Position numbers and translations under genes: made by a program | In this document: positions 46,701 through 57,607 of the stretch, piece by piece | How the letters are laid out: each line of letters opens with the position of its first letter | Numbering within the stretch: the stretch's first letter is position 1 | Source: Pteria penguin | Lineage: Eukaryota > Mollusca > Bivalvia > Pterioida > Pteriidae | Direction: 5' to 3' | Assembly: GCA_035048485.1 (NCBI GenBank) | Contig: CM068580.1 | Span: forward strand, 56,148,475-56,212,474 | DNA length: 64,000 bases | Notes under the pieces: generated by a model | Database searches by the model: none | Seen by the model: only the letters and a program-made list of their open reading frames with translations | Told to the model about the DNA's origin: nothing

Positions 46701-49700
46701 CCTTCTATCCATATCAGGTGACATAAGAATGAAAAAACGGGTCTTTTTTGGTAACTTATTGAGTCATTTCAGTAAATAATGAGACATTTTGGTAATTCCG
46801 GGTAATTTCAGTAAGTAGTAGAACCCACCAAATAACAATACGGGTTAGTAAAATTTGACATGACTTAAATGTGTCCAGTGCCTTTTTCAATTAACTCTCT
46901 GAGAAAAATTTTGGATTGTTATTTCTTGAAGTGTTTCTTTGATTCAATATGTGACCTACAAAATTGAAAATTTGACATTCTGTCAAGCCAAGCAAAAAGC
47001 TGTGAACAAAACAGGGAACAAAGAACCCTGCAATAAGTATAAAAGCTAAGAATAAGAATGAAAAGTTCAGTAAATTTTTGAAGTCCTCTACCTAACTGGC
47101 AAGTAATTTGAAAAAGTTTTTGCAAAGACTAGTTTTACATTTTGTTTCATTTGTTTTATTATTCTGTGATAAGTTTAAGAAATGTTCAGATGTGCAATTT
47201 AATACAATTTTAAGAAACAATAACCCTTAACTCAGAGAACATGTAAGTAAGTGACAACAGACTGCTAAATTCCTATAAGGGCTGAAAAAATTCATGAATT
47301 TCAATGCATCGTTTTATGAAAAAAAGTATCAGCATGTAAAGTAAATTACATGTATTAAACAATATAATTTTAGTTCACTAAATTTTACATGACATTATTC
47401 AAAAGGAGGTAGCTTTCCCTTGAGTCCCTCAAATATTTTCTTGGCTCCGAAATCTAAAAAAGTTTGGAACCCAGGTTGTCTCCCAATATATATACATCAT
47501 ACTATAAGTACATGTACCCGGGATGTTTACTGTAATGTTTTCACCAACTACTTTTAAAGTAAATTCTGAAACAGTTACATTAAGTATAAAATCCATGGCC
47601 TTCCCATTTTTGATCATCTGCACTCCTCAAGGATGACAATTTGCTCCCACTCCTCTTTTCACCACTTGCAGAGTGACCTGTTATTTGTATACTGATGGAT
47701 TGATTTTTATTTTACGTTACTCCATAATTATTTCAAGCAGTGATAGATCTTTTACGTTTCATGCCTACTGAGACACGGAACCTCAGTTTTCACTGTCTTA
47801 TTCCGAAAGACAGGACACTGCCGTGCCCATTGTAGGAGTCAAACCTGGTACCTCGGAGTCACAGGCCAAGTATCTCATCTACTGAACTACACCGGTTTGT
47901 TACCTGTATCACCAGCAGTCACTGTTTGTTGAATTTTTGAGAGTTCATGCTCTTTAAATTTATAGAATTATATTTGGTCAGTGATGGATCTGCCCAGGTT
48001 AAAATGAGGAGAGAGTGCAGATCATTACCCTTGAATAGCAAAGATAAACTGCCAGATTACGGGCCATACTGATTCTGAGTTTGATACATTCTAAGTAATT
48101 ACATACTGTAATATTGAATAAAGTAATTTTTAGTTTCATTTCCTTTATAATTTCAGGATACAAGATTCCAGTCATTGAAAACCTTGGTGCTACTCTGGTA
48201 AGCATAACAAATAATTATATATGCATGTACATGTATTTAATTTCATATTATGGTGCTAAGAGATGCAATACTTCTTCAGCAGCAGTAATGTTCATGTTTG
48301 TATTTTGTTTTTTTCTGACATGTATTTATAATTCAAATCTGTGTTTAGCACTTTCTTTTACCTTTAGGATAAGTTCAAACTGGCTGCTTAGGACAGCAGG
48401 CTTTGATTCAATGAGCTTCGTTGTCCGTTAAGCGGCGCTTGTGTACTATGAGTTAAAAACGACAATGAACATTAGCAACCTTTTGACATCATAAGAACAT
48501 TTCATTGTTCTTTACGTCATTTTTATGGGAATACGTTTTATTTCCTCCCTTAACATTAGTACCGCAGTTAATGGCAGCAAAGTCCATTTATGTTCATTCT
48601 AAGCTGGTGTACCTCAGTGGAAGAGGTGTTCAGCTTGTGACTGGGAGGTCTGAGCTCAACTCCTGTCATGGGTGCACCAGTGTACTGTCTTTCAGATGAG
48701 ACAGTAAAATCAGAGTTCCTGTGTAGTGGTAGATGTAGGTGTGGCATGTATAAGATCCTTCACTTCTTCAGGAGGGTCCATTGCAAAGGTATAAATTTCT
48801 ATGTGGTGCATCAAGTGGATGTGGTCAGATATGTGAAATAATCGTGGAGTGACATAAAACGATAATCTATCGATCATAACATGGTCATACACACTAAAAT
48901 TAATGTATATGCACATGTATGCTCACAATTAATTTGTTAGAAATAAATGTATATGAAAAGTATAAACATATATATATATATATATATACATATATACATA
49001 CATACATATGTATTTATTATTACTACTATAGGATTTACTTATTTTTCTTCATCTCCCACCTTACCATATAGCTCTACAAGATGATATGGTAAACTTTTTT
49101 CCCTGTGTTTGGATTGAAATACATGTATTAAATTGTGACAGTAGTCCACATTTCAAATTTTCATTCTGTATTTACCATACAGGTTAAATTTGGTGTTGAT
49201 GTTGTATTTAAAGTAAATATTCATAGATTTGGATAGTATATTTGACAATACATATGTATATACAATGTACTTTTATCATACAATATCAGACCTGTGCATG
49301 TCAATCAAAATACAGTATTAAAGTTGACTCATTAGTGTGTCACAATACTTGAATGTTGATTTCTATTGACAGATACTCTAAAGTGATTAGTTCAAGGTTT
49401 TATATGTTTTTGTTTTTTAATTTGCATAGGACCAATTTGACACCATTGATTTCTCCGATAACGATATCAGAAAAGTAGATGGCTTTCCTCTTTTACGAAG
49501 GCTGAAAACAGTCTTGATGAACAACAACAGAATTGTGTAAGTTGTCTTATCAAACAAGATTAAATGAAATGTAAATCAATTCAGGGGAAAGATATCAAAT
49601 TCTTTCCTTGCTTTAGAAGTTTATGTAGGTATCATGAACATACTGATTTTATTCCACAATTTTAATAGAATCATTAAAACATGAAATAAATAATATTGTG

Positions 49701-52700
49701 TTCAGAGAAATTTTGTTTTGATTTAACATGATACCATTATGATATCAAAAAGAAGATGTATCCCAATGAATTAAGGTTGTCAGTATAAATTTTAATTGTC
49801 TACTTCAGTATTTTATGTAAGTATGTCCATTCAAGGAAATGTTTCTTTCTTAGGCATTGCATTACTTGGTTTTGTGGACACCATTTTCACAGTACATGTA
49901 TCTTGTGTCACTCTTAACATCCTTACATAAACAACATACCTGTTCACATTTACATGTTTGAATGGGAATTGGCATTATCACAGTTAGTATAGTACTTTAC
50001 ATGTGACCAAGAGGTCCCAGGTTTGTATAGCCCTTGGCATGTGACCAAGAGGTCCCAGGTTTGTATAGTACTTGGCATGTGACCAAGAGGTCCCAGGTTT
50101 GTATAGTCTTTGGCATGTGACCAAAAGGTCCTAGGTTTGTATAGTCCTTGGCATGTGGCCAAGAGGTCCCAGGTTTGTATAGTCCTTGGCATGTGACCAA
50201 AAGGTCCCAGGTTTGTATAGTCCTTGGCATGTGGCCAAGAGGTCCCAGGTTTGTATAGTCCTTGGCATGAGACCCAGAGGTCCCAGGTTTGTATAGTACT
50301 TGGCATGTGGCCAGGAGGTCCCAGGATTGTATAGTACTTGGCATGTGACCAAGAGGTCCCGGGTTTGTATGGTACTTGGCATGTGGCCAAGAGGTCCCAG
50401 GATTGTATAGTACTTGGCATGTGACCAAGAGGTCCCAGGTTTGAGTACTGCTGTTGGCTCACATATGTCCTGCTCTTTATTGTAAAAACGGAGGTAACGT
50501 GTCATGGTAGACATGGCATGTAAAAGACCCCTCACTGCTTCAGGCGGGTCTGTTGCATAGGTGTTCATTTCAGTGCAATGTATTAGACAGATGCTGTCAC
50601 CATAGAAGTGAAAAAATGTTGGTGTGATATAAAAGAGAAAAAAAATGTTTTGATGGGGTACAGGAATGATAGAGTCTTAGTTTTGTCCATTTGGTTTTGA
50701 GCTCCATATACATGTAGTATTTATAGGTGTTCAGAGACTGATGCATTCCTGGTTGAAAAATAAGTGTATATGTGTGTGTGTGCTTGATTATTTTTACTGA
50801 TTCAATCTTAAAATTGAAATTTCCCTTATGTTATAGGCGAATAGGTGAAGGACTAGAAGAATGTTTACCTAGTTTAGAGACTTTAGTTCTCTCTAATAAC
50901 AGCATGCTAGAACTCGGGGATTTGGACAACCTAGCAAGTGTTAAAACTCTTCGACATTTAAGGTAAGACAAGAGCCCGTATAACTGTCCTTGCACTTCAT
51001 ATCAAAATATAGTTCACTCTCATTTACTCAAATACCGATAACTTGAAATTTCTGTTGGCTCATACTAATCATATGGTCCCAATTTTATTTTCTTCATATA
51101 GACATATTTCCACTAAACTCAAACTGTTTTACATAGGCCCTTCTAGTTCCAGGTATTGGGAGTCAACTAAATTCCAATGCTTAGGGTTATCACTATAAGA
51201 ACATTTTCGTGGTTGATTAATACTAAAATGAGGTGTGTATACCTGTCAGTAGTCATTGGTCAACTTCTTGTTTGCATAGGAAGTAGAAATGGTACCTGCT
51301 GAAGGTCAGTGGTTTCTGTACGGTACTCTGGTATCCCCCACCAGTAAACACCATATCCACATAACAGTCATTCCCAATAACTTTCGGTCCCCATAGGTCA
51401 TTCGGACCTATGTAGTGAAGTTACACACAGGTCCAAAACAATAATTGTCTGTCCGAAAAAGAAAAAAACAAAAAAGAGAAACATAGATGTATTCTGATAT
51501 ATTTAATTCAATCTAACAAAATCATCGATCATCCTCCAATTTTGATCTTCTATTATAAAATTTTCAAAATAATCATCAGTTTCATCACTAACATTGCACA
51601 CATCTCCGTATAGCACGAATAACAATCTCCGAAAAAATTCTGACTGATTCCTTAATGAGACAATCACAGTGAATCACGCTCTTGTAAATGCTTTCGATAA
51701 ACCTGGTTTTGCAAAACGTTTACGTTACGGTTTACTTCATCATGGTCACCATAACACTTTAATTTGAGGGAGTATATATAAACGAAACTCTGCCGGACCC
51801 ATCGGTCATTCGGACCGGCAATGTGACACTGGGACATTGGTCCTTGCGTAAATGTGTCGGTCAGGAGGGACGGACTGATGTTATTGGGAATGACTGACAT
51901 AAATGAAATAATTACAGTAGTGAAATTGAATTTTCTCATATTAAGAAACATTTTTTGTCTTACTTTAACATTTGGTAAACATATTATGTGCATGAAAATT
52001 CATTGAATGTGGGAAAATGGGGTAAGAATTTGAAAAAAAAATTCCCAAGTATTGCTTTAAACAGCCATCCTTTAAAAACTGTTGGTTTGCTGGGGGAAGG
52101 GAAAGCTGTGCTGGGATGCAAACCAACATGTAAGTATGGCCCAATCATCTGTCATAAATTGATATATCAGGTCTGTATTTGATAATCTTGTCGGTTTTAT
52201 TTTCAGTTTACTCAGGAATCCTGTGCAAAGTAAGAAACACTACCGATTATATGTCATCCACAAAATGCCTCAACTCAGGGTGTTAGATTTTCAGAGGATA
52301 AAAATGAAGGTAGAGATATATGTAAAATGTAAATTATTATTGTTACAAAAGTTCTGCAAGTCTGCATTCTTCATGATGTGCTGGGATTCATTCAGATCAT
52401 TTGTTTTCCATCGAGCCCAGTGGATAAGGTGCTTGGGCACACAAGTGTCTTTCAGAAAGAATTGCCATTGTATGCTTGGCACTAAAAAATCAGTCACTGC
52501 TTCAGTTGGGTCTGTTAAAGTGGTATAAATTTCTATGCTGTGCATCAAGCAAATGGTGTCACCATTTAAATAAAATAATTGTGGAGTGGCATAAAAGAAT
52601 CAATCATTTTCCATTCATAGGATTTTGTTTTACCATCCTCATTCTTACTTACAAATCACAGATAGCGATACCTGTATGCCACTTCTTACAAATAATATAT

Positions 52701-55700
52701 CAACAATGTCCATGTTTAATTAATTTACATATCAGTCATAATTTTTAGTTGAGTTAAGTGTAGTTTATTTAAGATGAGATATTCTAATAATTTTAAATTA
52801 GTATGATAATGTCTGCCTTTGTTGTAATGCTCAAGCTAAATGAAAGCAGTAGACTAATAATTTTGTTACAGATGATGCCTATTTATCATATATAGTTTTT
52901 GTTTATTTTGGCTTTTTGGAACAATTTACACAAAAATTGAGTGAATTAGTGGGTCACATTTAAGATTGATTGATTGAATATTGTTTTACATTACTCCATG
53001 ATTATTTCATGTATATGGTGACGGTATCTGTCTCATCTAAAAGACAGAACACTGGTGAACCCAGGGCGGGAGTCAAACCGGGGACCTCGCGATCATGAGC
53101 CGAGCACCTTATCTACTAGGCTACACCATCTTCACATTAGAAGAAAGTTGATACACGTGTACTAAAAACTTTTCAGAGGTTACTTATGTCCCTAATTAAC
53201 TCGCCCAATATAGATCCATTGTTTTGGTATTTTAATACAGTCAAACTTCGATATCTCGAACACTGATATCTCGAATACCCGGGATATCTCGAAGTCAAAC
53301 GTCGGTCCCGAAAAAATCCTTCATATTATGATTAAATTCACCCCGGATGTGTCGAACACTGATATGTCGAATACCATGCTTATCTCGAATAAATTTTCAA
53401 GTCCCGTCGTTCTTATTTACCGGGTTTATCTCGAAGTTTGCTTCTTATTGACAATATTCCCCGCGGCGTTTACCCTAAATGACAGGTCGACTGTGTCGGT
53501 GTACATAGCTGCAGTAATTACGTAATCGATCGCGTCCGTGCGTACCCTGTTATTTACACCAAAAAATGATGATAGCTTATTAAACTCGACATAAAATTAT
53601 AAAATTAACATTAACTGTAATTAGTGCTTTTTCATACTTGCGATGAAAGAAATTTCTTTACACTGTTCATTAATTATTACTATTTCCAATCCGTGTGTAT
53701 GTCTAAGTATTTTTATGCAAAGTAATAGTAATTAAATCAAATTATGACGTGTGTCTTTATCTTGTCTTACGTGTTAGCCCGTCCTCGGTTTTAGGTATAG
53801 TATAAGACAGTTATATCCAGTATTAGATTTAAATTACGATGTTACTGAAAAGGAAACATGACGTTTTCAGTTTTGGAGTATATTCTCTATATATTCATGA
53901 GATATAAAAGGTATGATAAGATTTAGATTAATTATTTAAGAACAATACAATATGCACATCTTCATGCGTATTTATTGATAAATACATGTATATCTCATAC
54001 ATCTATAATAATCACAAATGTCAAATGAATCGGCGTACATTAACAACTGCAAGATTTGTGATCCTAAACTCGAAATTTGGATATCTCGAACTACGGATAT
54101 CTCGAAGTATTTTCCACGGTCCCGCTGACTTCGAGATATTGAGGTTTGACTGTATTTGTTTATCACCTTTTAGGAGAAAGAGGCAGCAAGTAAATTGTTC
54201 AGAGGAAAGAAAGGTACAGCCTTAGCTGCTGATATTGGAAAACGCAGCAAAACATTTACTCCAGGAGAGAAATTACCTGAAAAACCCACAGGGCCATCCA
54301 AAGAAGATATAGATCTCATAAAGGTGAGGATGTAGACCCTGTGAACATGAAGTTGTAGATGTCTGTTAAGAACTGAAGGACTGAAGGACTGAAATTTCAT
54401 AAAAATGAGGACATATCCTTTTAAAATGAAGGCAGGTTACATTAAAGTGCTATTAGAAAGATCACAATTTTTCTATATTATGTGCCTATCTATATATAAG
54501 AGTCGCTCACAAAATATTATGCTCATGCGTGACACCAATCTCAAGATATATACAATAAGCAATAAAAAGTTCAATAGCTTTTCTCAGTAGTTAATCGCCT
54601 TAATATGTGACGTAAGAAGTTGTACAGGTGCTACTTTTCCCTGATTTTTCATTATTACGTTAAACTTTGAATTGTGAAGTCATACTTAATGACGTTAAAA
54701 GTTGGACAAAGGTTCTGTAACAAGTTAAACCGGAGGTCTTTTATTTTGTTCATGATACTAGGCAAATCGGTATTTTAAAACATCTCCCAGAGGAATACTG
54801 ACGCAGGAAAAGTTGTAATTTCTATCAATGGAAGAATAATTCAATTAGTATTACATGAAAACGCAAAATTCTCCAGCATTCTAATAGCACTTTAAGAAGA
54901 GTACATAGATCTTACTACAGTATGATTTATTACAAATCAAAAGATAAAAAAAGGCTTACCCAAATGTCAAGGATTATATAGAGTTAAAGGTGTTAAGGAA
55001 GTTCACTAACATAGCTGAAAAATCTGTCTTAAAAGGAGATATGTGTCTCATTGTCTGGAACTTATTTAACTGATATGGTATTTGTGATTGCAGTCTTCAT
55101 GATAACTCACTAGCCAGGTGCCCAAGGCTACCCAGTCTGATTAAAACCATATCTTTATTCCGCTTTTCTATTTGTCCCATTGAGGATAAAGATCTGGCAA
55201 AACTCCGTAAGGGGTCATGTTCTGGTGAACTCTGATTTTCAGCCAATCAGTGAATCGGCTACAAATTCCTGGGAATGAAATTAACATCCACAGCGTGCGT
55301 GACCCACAAGGTAGTTTTTGAACAGTGTTTGTTACATATTACGTCACTAGCACGTGCCTAGCTGAGTCATTGATTGGCTATGGGAAATAATGGTTTTGGT
55401 GACTGTAACGTTTCACCAAATCTTTATCAGGAATGGGACAAATAGATATAAATATATGGTTTTAATCAGATTGAAGGCTACCATATTTATTGCTGGGCTA
55501 GCAAATGTTCTCTAACAAAGTATTCAATGGATTAGTAAAATTTATCTGTTGACTATTGGTTGAAAAAATGTTTTTTGTGAAGACTGTATGGTATATACAT
55601 GTAATATACAGTGGTGTATTAGCATGGAATGTTTCAAACAAATAATGGATTGGTAAGTTACTTACAAGATAATGGCATTACTGTTGCCCATAGTGTAGAG

Positions 55701-57607
55701 TTAGGTGTACCTCCTTTAGAACAAAGCTCGACTGACATTTTCTTTTCTTTTTTTTGAAGGCTGCAATAACAAAAGCCAAAACTCTAGATGAGGTGGAAAG
55801 ACTGAATCAGATGTTGAAGACTGGCGTTATACCTGGCAAAGAACTTAAAAGATTACGAGGTATGATATAAATTAAGAATACCTTTTAGTTAAAATTTTCT
55901 TTGAATTGTTGGTATCTCTGATAATTGAAATATATCTAATAAAGGTGTCTTTAATGAATGTTGGGGCATATAAAAGTGCTTTGTCTGTCTGTACACAAAA
56001 TGCTTCAAAAATTGTGAAAAAAAAAAGATGTATTGATTTCAACCAAACTTGATGTAATGAAAAGGCTTCCTATATAGATATCTGTGATGTCAAAGGTTTC
56101 AGAAGTTTGGCTGTAATTAATGTACAATTTACTAAAGATGTTAATATATTAAATACGAAATACATATATATTTTTCCGTATACAAATATAACGCATATAG
56201 GGATTATTACTTGTGTTTTATCATGTATTGTACACACCCTTCTTTCATAAAGAAATAAGATTCTTTAACATCTAATGTACTGGTACTATGGTCCGGTAAT
56301 CCGGAAAATCCGTTTATCTGAACATCTTTGTTCCCTGGCATATTTGTATCACTGTATAGGAAAAAAGCCTATGAGTCATATTATTTTGAAACAGATAAAT
56401 GTGATGCCACCATATAATTGGAAAAGTTACTGAACCCTTCATAAAACACTAAATATACCTTAATCAGTGAAAAAACTTGTGCTGATGTTTGATGCTTTCT
56501 CCCACCACTTAACACCAGCTGCCACTATATTGTGAAATACAGTCAAACTTCGATATCTCGAACACTGATATCTCGAATACCCGGGATATCTCGACGTCGA
56601 ACGTCGGTCCCGAAAAAATCCTTCATATTATGATTAAATTCACCCCGGATGTGTCGAACACTGATATGTCGAATACCATGCTTATCTCGAATACATTTTC
56701 AAGTCCCGAAGTTCTTATTTACCCGGTTTATCTCAAAGTTGGCTTCTCATTGACAATATCCCCGCGGCGTTTACCCTAAATGACAGGTCGCTCGCGTGGT
56801 GTGATCAATTGACCGTGTCGGTGTACAAAGCCACAGTAATTACATAATCGATCGCGTCCGTGCTTACCCTGTTATTTATACCAAATATTAATAAATGATG
56901 ATAGCTTATTAAACTTGACACAAAATTAGATAATAAATATTAACTGTAATTAATGCTTTTTCATACCTGCGTATAAAGAAATTTATTTACACTGTTCATT
57001 AATTATTAATATTTCCAATCCGTGTGTATGTCTATGTATTTTTATGCAAAGTAATAGTAATTAAATCAAATTATGACGTGTGTCTTTATCTTGTCTTGCG
57101 TGTTAGCCCGTCCTCAGTTTTAGGTATAGTATAAGACAGTAATATCCAGTTTTGGATTTAAATTACGATGTTATTGAAAAGAAAACATGACGTTTTAGGT
57201 TTTGGAGTGTATTTTCTATATATTCATAAAATGTAAAAGGTATGATGAGATTTAGATTAATTATTTAGGAACAATACAATATGCACATCTTCATGTGTAT
57301 TTATTGATAAATACATGTATATCTCATGCATCTACTATAATAATCACTAATGTCAAATGAATCGGCGTACATTAACAACTGCAAGATTTGTGATCCTAAA
57401 CTCGAATTTGGATATCTCGAACTACGGATATCTCGAAGTATTTTCCACGGTCCCTCCGACTTCGAGATAACGAGGTTTGACTGTATTAGTAATATTAACC
57501 TTTAATAACAATGAATGAATATAAGCTCAATACAGTTGTTTTCTTTTGTTGCAGCTGATAGAATGGAGGAGGAAGAAGAAGAGATGGAGACAGTGAATGG
57601 AACATGA
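43658..57607 (+). CDS. SNRPA1: U2 small nuclear ribonucleoprotein A' (SNRPA1), 8 exons, complete
   Basis: Eight exons join to 762 bp (253 aa plus stop; human protein 255): 43,658-43,739; 48,157-48,197; 49,430-49,536; 50,837-50,962; 52,207-52,309; 54,174-54,323; 55,760-55,859; 57,555-57,607. All introns have GT/AG borders and phases match. The family protein forms an N-terminal leucine-rich-repeat domain that pairs with U2B'' and binds stem-loop IV of U2 snRNA in the spliceosome. Seen here: N-terminal VKLTAELIEQSAQYTNPVRD, LRR segments in residues about 20-140 (e.g. LVLSNNSMLELGDLDNL), the LRR cap KKHYRLYVIHKMPQLRVLDF near 124-143, a basic region (KLFRGKKG), and an acidic C-terminus (six consecutive Glu, then METVNGT). 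Introns total about 13.2 kb and are dense in mobile elements, yet the coding frame is intact. Confidence 0.95.
44106..46033. mobile_element. hAT-like non-autonomous element (1,928 bp) with perfect TIRs
   Basis: Both ends carry the same >30-bp terminal inverted repeat, beginning CAGAGACATATATACACAGA. It is flanked by GTTTTAC at 44,099-44,105 and 46,034-46,040 (7 bp, or 8 bp if the terminus is shifted by one). Ends of CAGAG type and a 7-8-bp duplication fit hAT. There is no transposase frame. Inside, a ~410-bp unit is repeated (44,503-44,850 and 44,912-45,240), sharing TTGTTGCCATTT, TCAGATGGTAAAT, ACAAAATAAT and AATGGCGA. It lies in SNRPA1 intron 1. Confidence 0.82.
46265..46825. mobile_element. 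Foldback element (561 bp) with 10-bp TSD
   Basis: Nearly the whole element is one inverted repeat: the left arm has TCTACTTACCGAAATTACCC, GATGACTTTTCATGCAAATA and GATGGCTAGAATTTCCTCTG; the right arm is its reverse complement. The arms are about 250 bp with a loop of about 60 bp. Flanked by ACCAAATAAC at 46,255-46,264 and 46,827-46,836. Intron 1 of SNRPA1. Confidence 0.85.
47693..47898 (-). mobile_element. tRNA-derived SINE, family 1 (internally shortened)
   Basis: Minus orientation; the tail (TGGATTGATTTTTATTTTAC) is at the left. The head with box B (GTACCAGGTTTGACTCCT on the minus strand) and AACCGGTGTAGTTCAGTAGA is at the right. The segment with ATCTGCCTGATGC is deleted. SNRPA1 intron 1. 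Confidence 0.8.
48157..48197 (+). CDS. SNRPA1: SNRPA1 exon 2
   Basis: 41-bp exon coding GYKIPVIENLGATL; acceptor AATTTCAG, donor GTAAGC. Confidence 0.94.
48603..48874 (+). mobile_element. tRNA-derived SINE, family 1 (full length, old)
   Basis: Head GCTGGTGTACCTCAGTGGAA, diverged box B, central block GGCATGTATAAGATCCTTCA and tail GTGAAATAATCGTGGAGTGA. Intron 2 of SNRPA1. Confidence 0.82.
48967..48990. repeat. (TA)n microsatellite
   Basis: About 12 TA units followed by CATA-rich repeats to 49,011. Confidence 0.9.
49430..49536 (+). CDS. SNRPA1: SNRPA1 exon 3
   Basis: Codes DQFDTIDFSDNDIRKVDG through LRRLKTVLMNNNRI; acceptor GCATAG, donor GTAAGT. Confidence 0.95.
49987..50442. repeat. 38-bp minisatellite, 12 units, derived from a SINE head
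   Basis: Exactly 12 x 38 bp. The unit contains GGTCCCAGGTTTGTATAG, then TCCTTGGCATGTGACCAAGA. The last unit runs directly into a family-1 SINE (head at 50,415-50,450: GGTCCCAGGTTTGAGTACTG). The 38-bp period not divisible by three makes all three minus frames open and cyclic; these are not genes. SNRPA1 intron 3. Confidence 0.93.
50415..50637 (+). mobile_element. tRNA-derived SINE, family 1 (box B onward)
   Basis: Begins within the head at box B, then GGAGGTAACGTGTCATGGTA, CCTCACTGCTTCAGGCGGGT and the GTGATATAAAAGAG tail region. Box A has been replaced by the 38-bp array. Confidence 0.78.
50837..50962 (+). CDS. SNRPA1: SNRPA1 exon 4
   Basis: Codes RIGEGLEECLPSLETLVLSN and on to ASVKTLRHL; acceptor TTATAG, donor GTAAGA. 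Confidence 0.95.
51365..51896. mobile_element. TIR DNA element (532 bp) with 6-bp TSD
   Basis: Ends CAGTCATTCCCAATAAC and its reverse complement (GTTATTGGGAATGACTG). Flanked by ACATAA on both sides (51,359-51,364 and 51,897-51,902). Inside, GGTCATTCGGACC-type palindromes repeat. A 109-codon minus frame inside matches nothing I know. SNRPA1 intron 4. Confidence 0.78.
52207..52309 (+). CDS. SNRPA1: SNRPA1 exon 5
   Basis: Codes LLRNPVQSKKHYRLYVIHKM to DFQRIKMK; acceptor TTTCAG, donor GTAGAG (weaker than the rest). Confidence 0.94.
52408..52606 (+). mobile_element. tRNA-derived SINE, family 1 (old, deleted)
   Basis: Head CGAGCCCAGTGGATAAGGTG, central TCACTGCTTCAGTTGGGTCT and tail AATTGTGGAGTGGCATAAAA then (AATC)n. 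The box B segment and part of the centre are lost. Intron 5. Confidence 0.75.
52961..53131 (-). mobile_element. tRNA-derived SINE, family 1 (internal deletion, 7-bp TSD)
   Basis: Tail TGATTGATTGAATATTG at left; head at right (minus strand: GATGGTGTAGCCTAGTAGAT, box B GGTCCCCGGTTTGACTCC). The central block is deleted. Flanked by TCACATT at 52,954-52,960 and 53,132-53,138. Intron 5. Confidence 0.8.
53238..54152. mobile_element. pogo/Tigger-like element, copy 1 (915 bp)
   Basis: Begins CAGTCAAACTTCGATATCTC and ends with the inverted counterpart (GAGATATTGAGGTTTGACTG), flanked by TA on both sides. The ATCTCGAA motif is repeated in both ends. TA target and CAG...CTG ends fit Tc1/mariner-superfamily pogo/Tigger elements. 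No transposase frame. The right end stops 21 bp before SNRPA1 exon 6. Confidence 0.83.
54174..54323 (+). CDS. SNRPA1: SNRPA1 exon 6
   Basis: 50 codons beginning EKEAASKLFRGKKG and ending PSKEDIDLIK; acceptor CACCTTTTAG, donor GTGAGG. This is the basic linker after the LRR domain. Confidence 0.9.
54442..54895. mobile_element. TIR element (454 bp)
   Basis: Ends TTAAAGTGCTATTAGAA and TTCTAATAGCACTTTAA, a perfect 17-bp inverted repeat. The interior is AT-rich and non-coding. SNRPA1 intron 6. Confidence 0.75.
55110..55502. mobile_element. TIR element (393 bp) with ~70-bp inverted ends
   Basis: The left end CTAGCCAGG...AAGGCTACC, TCTGATTAAAACCATAT and CTATTTGTCCCA face their reverse complements at the right end (TGGGACAAATAG, ATGGTTTTAATCAGA, GGCTACC, GGGCTAG). 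Interior has ATTGGCT motifs in both directions. SNRPA1 intron 6. Confidence 0.78.
55760..55859 (+). CDS. SNRPA1: SNRPA1 exon 7
   Basis: Codes AAITKAKTLDEVERLNQML and on to IPGKELKRLR; acceptor TTTTGAAG, donor GTATGA. Confidence 0.94.
55960..56130 (+). repeat. Dispersed repeat (GGGGCATATAAAAGTGCTTT type)
   Basis: GGGGCATATAAAAGTGCTTTG, TCTGTCTGTACACAAAATGC and TTCAACCAAACTTG resemble a phrase common in bivalve DNA. A partial echo (GATTTCAACCAAACT) is at 57,826. Class unknown. Confidence 0.4.
56540..57483. mobile_element. pogo/Tigger-like element, copy 2 (944 bp)
   Basis: Same ends, TA flanks and orientation as copy 1, over 90% alike by eye along its length. It keeps about 21 bp (near 56,787-56,810, CTCGCGTGGTGTGATC) that copy 1 lacks. 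Intron 7 of SNRPA1, 71 bp before exon 8. Confidence 0.85.
57555..57607 (+). CDS. SNRPA1: SNRPA1 exon 8 (terminal coding exon)
   Basis: Codes ADRM, six Glu, METVNGT and a TGA stop, matching the acidic tail and T-N-G ending of the family; acceptor TTTGTTGCAG. Confidence 0.93.

Noticed and set aside
49950..50568. Three overlapping minus-strand frames of 143-170 codons
   Set aside because: All three frames are the same 38-bp repeat read in turn; the period is not a multiple of three and no start or splice context supports coding.
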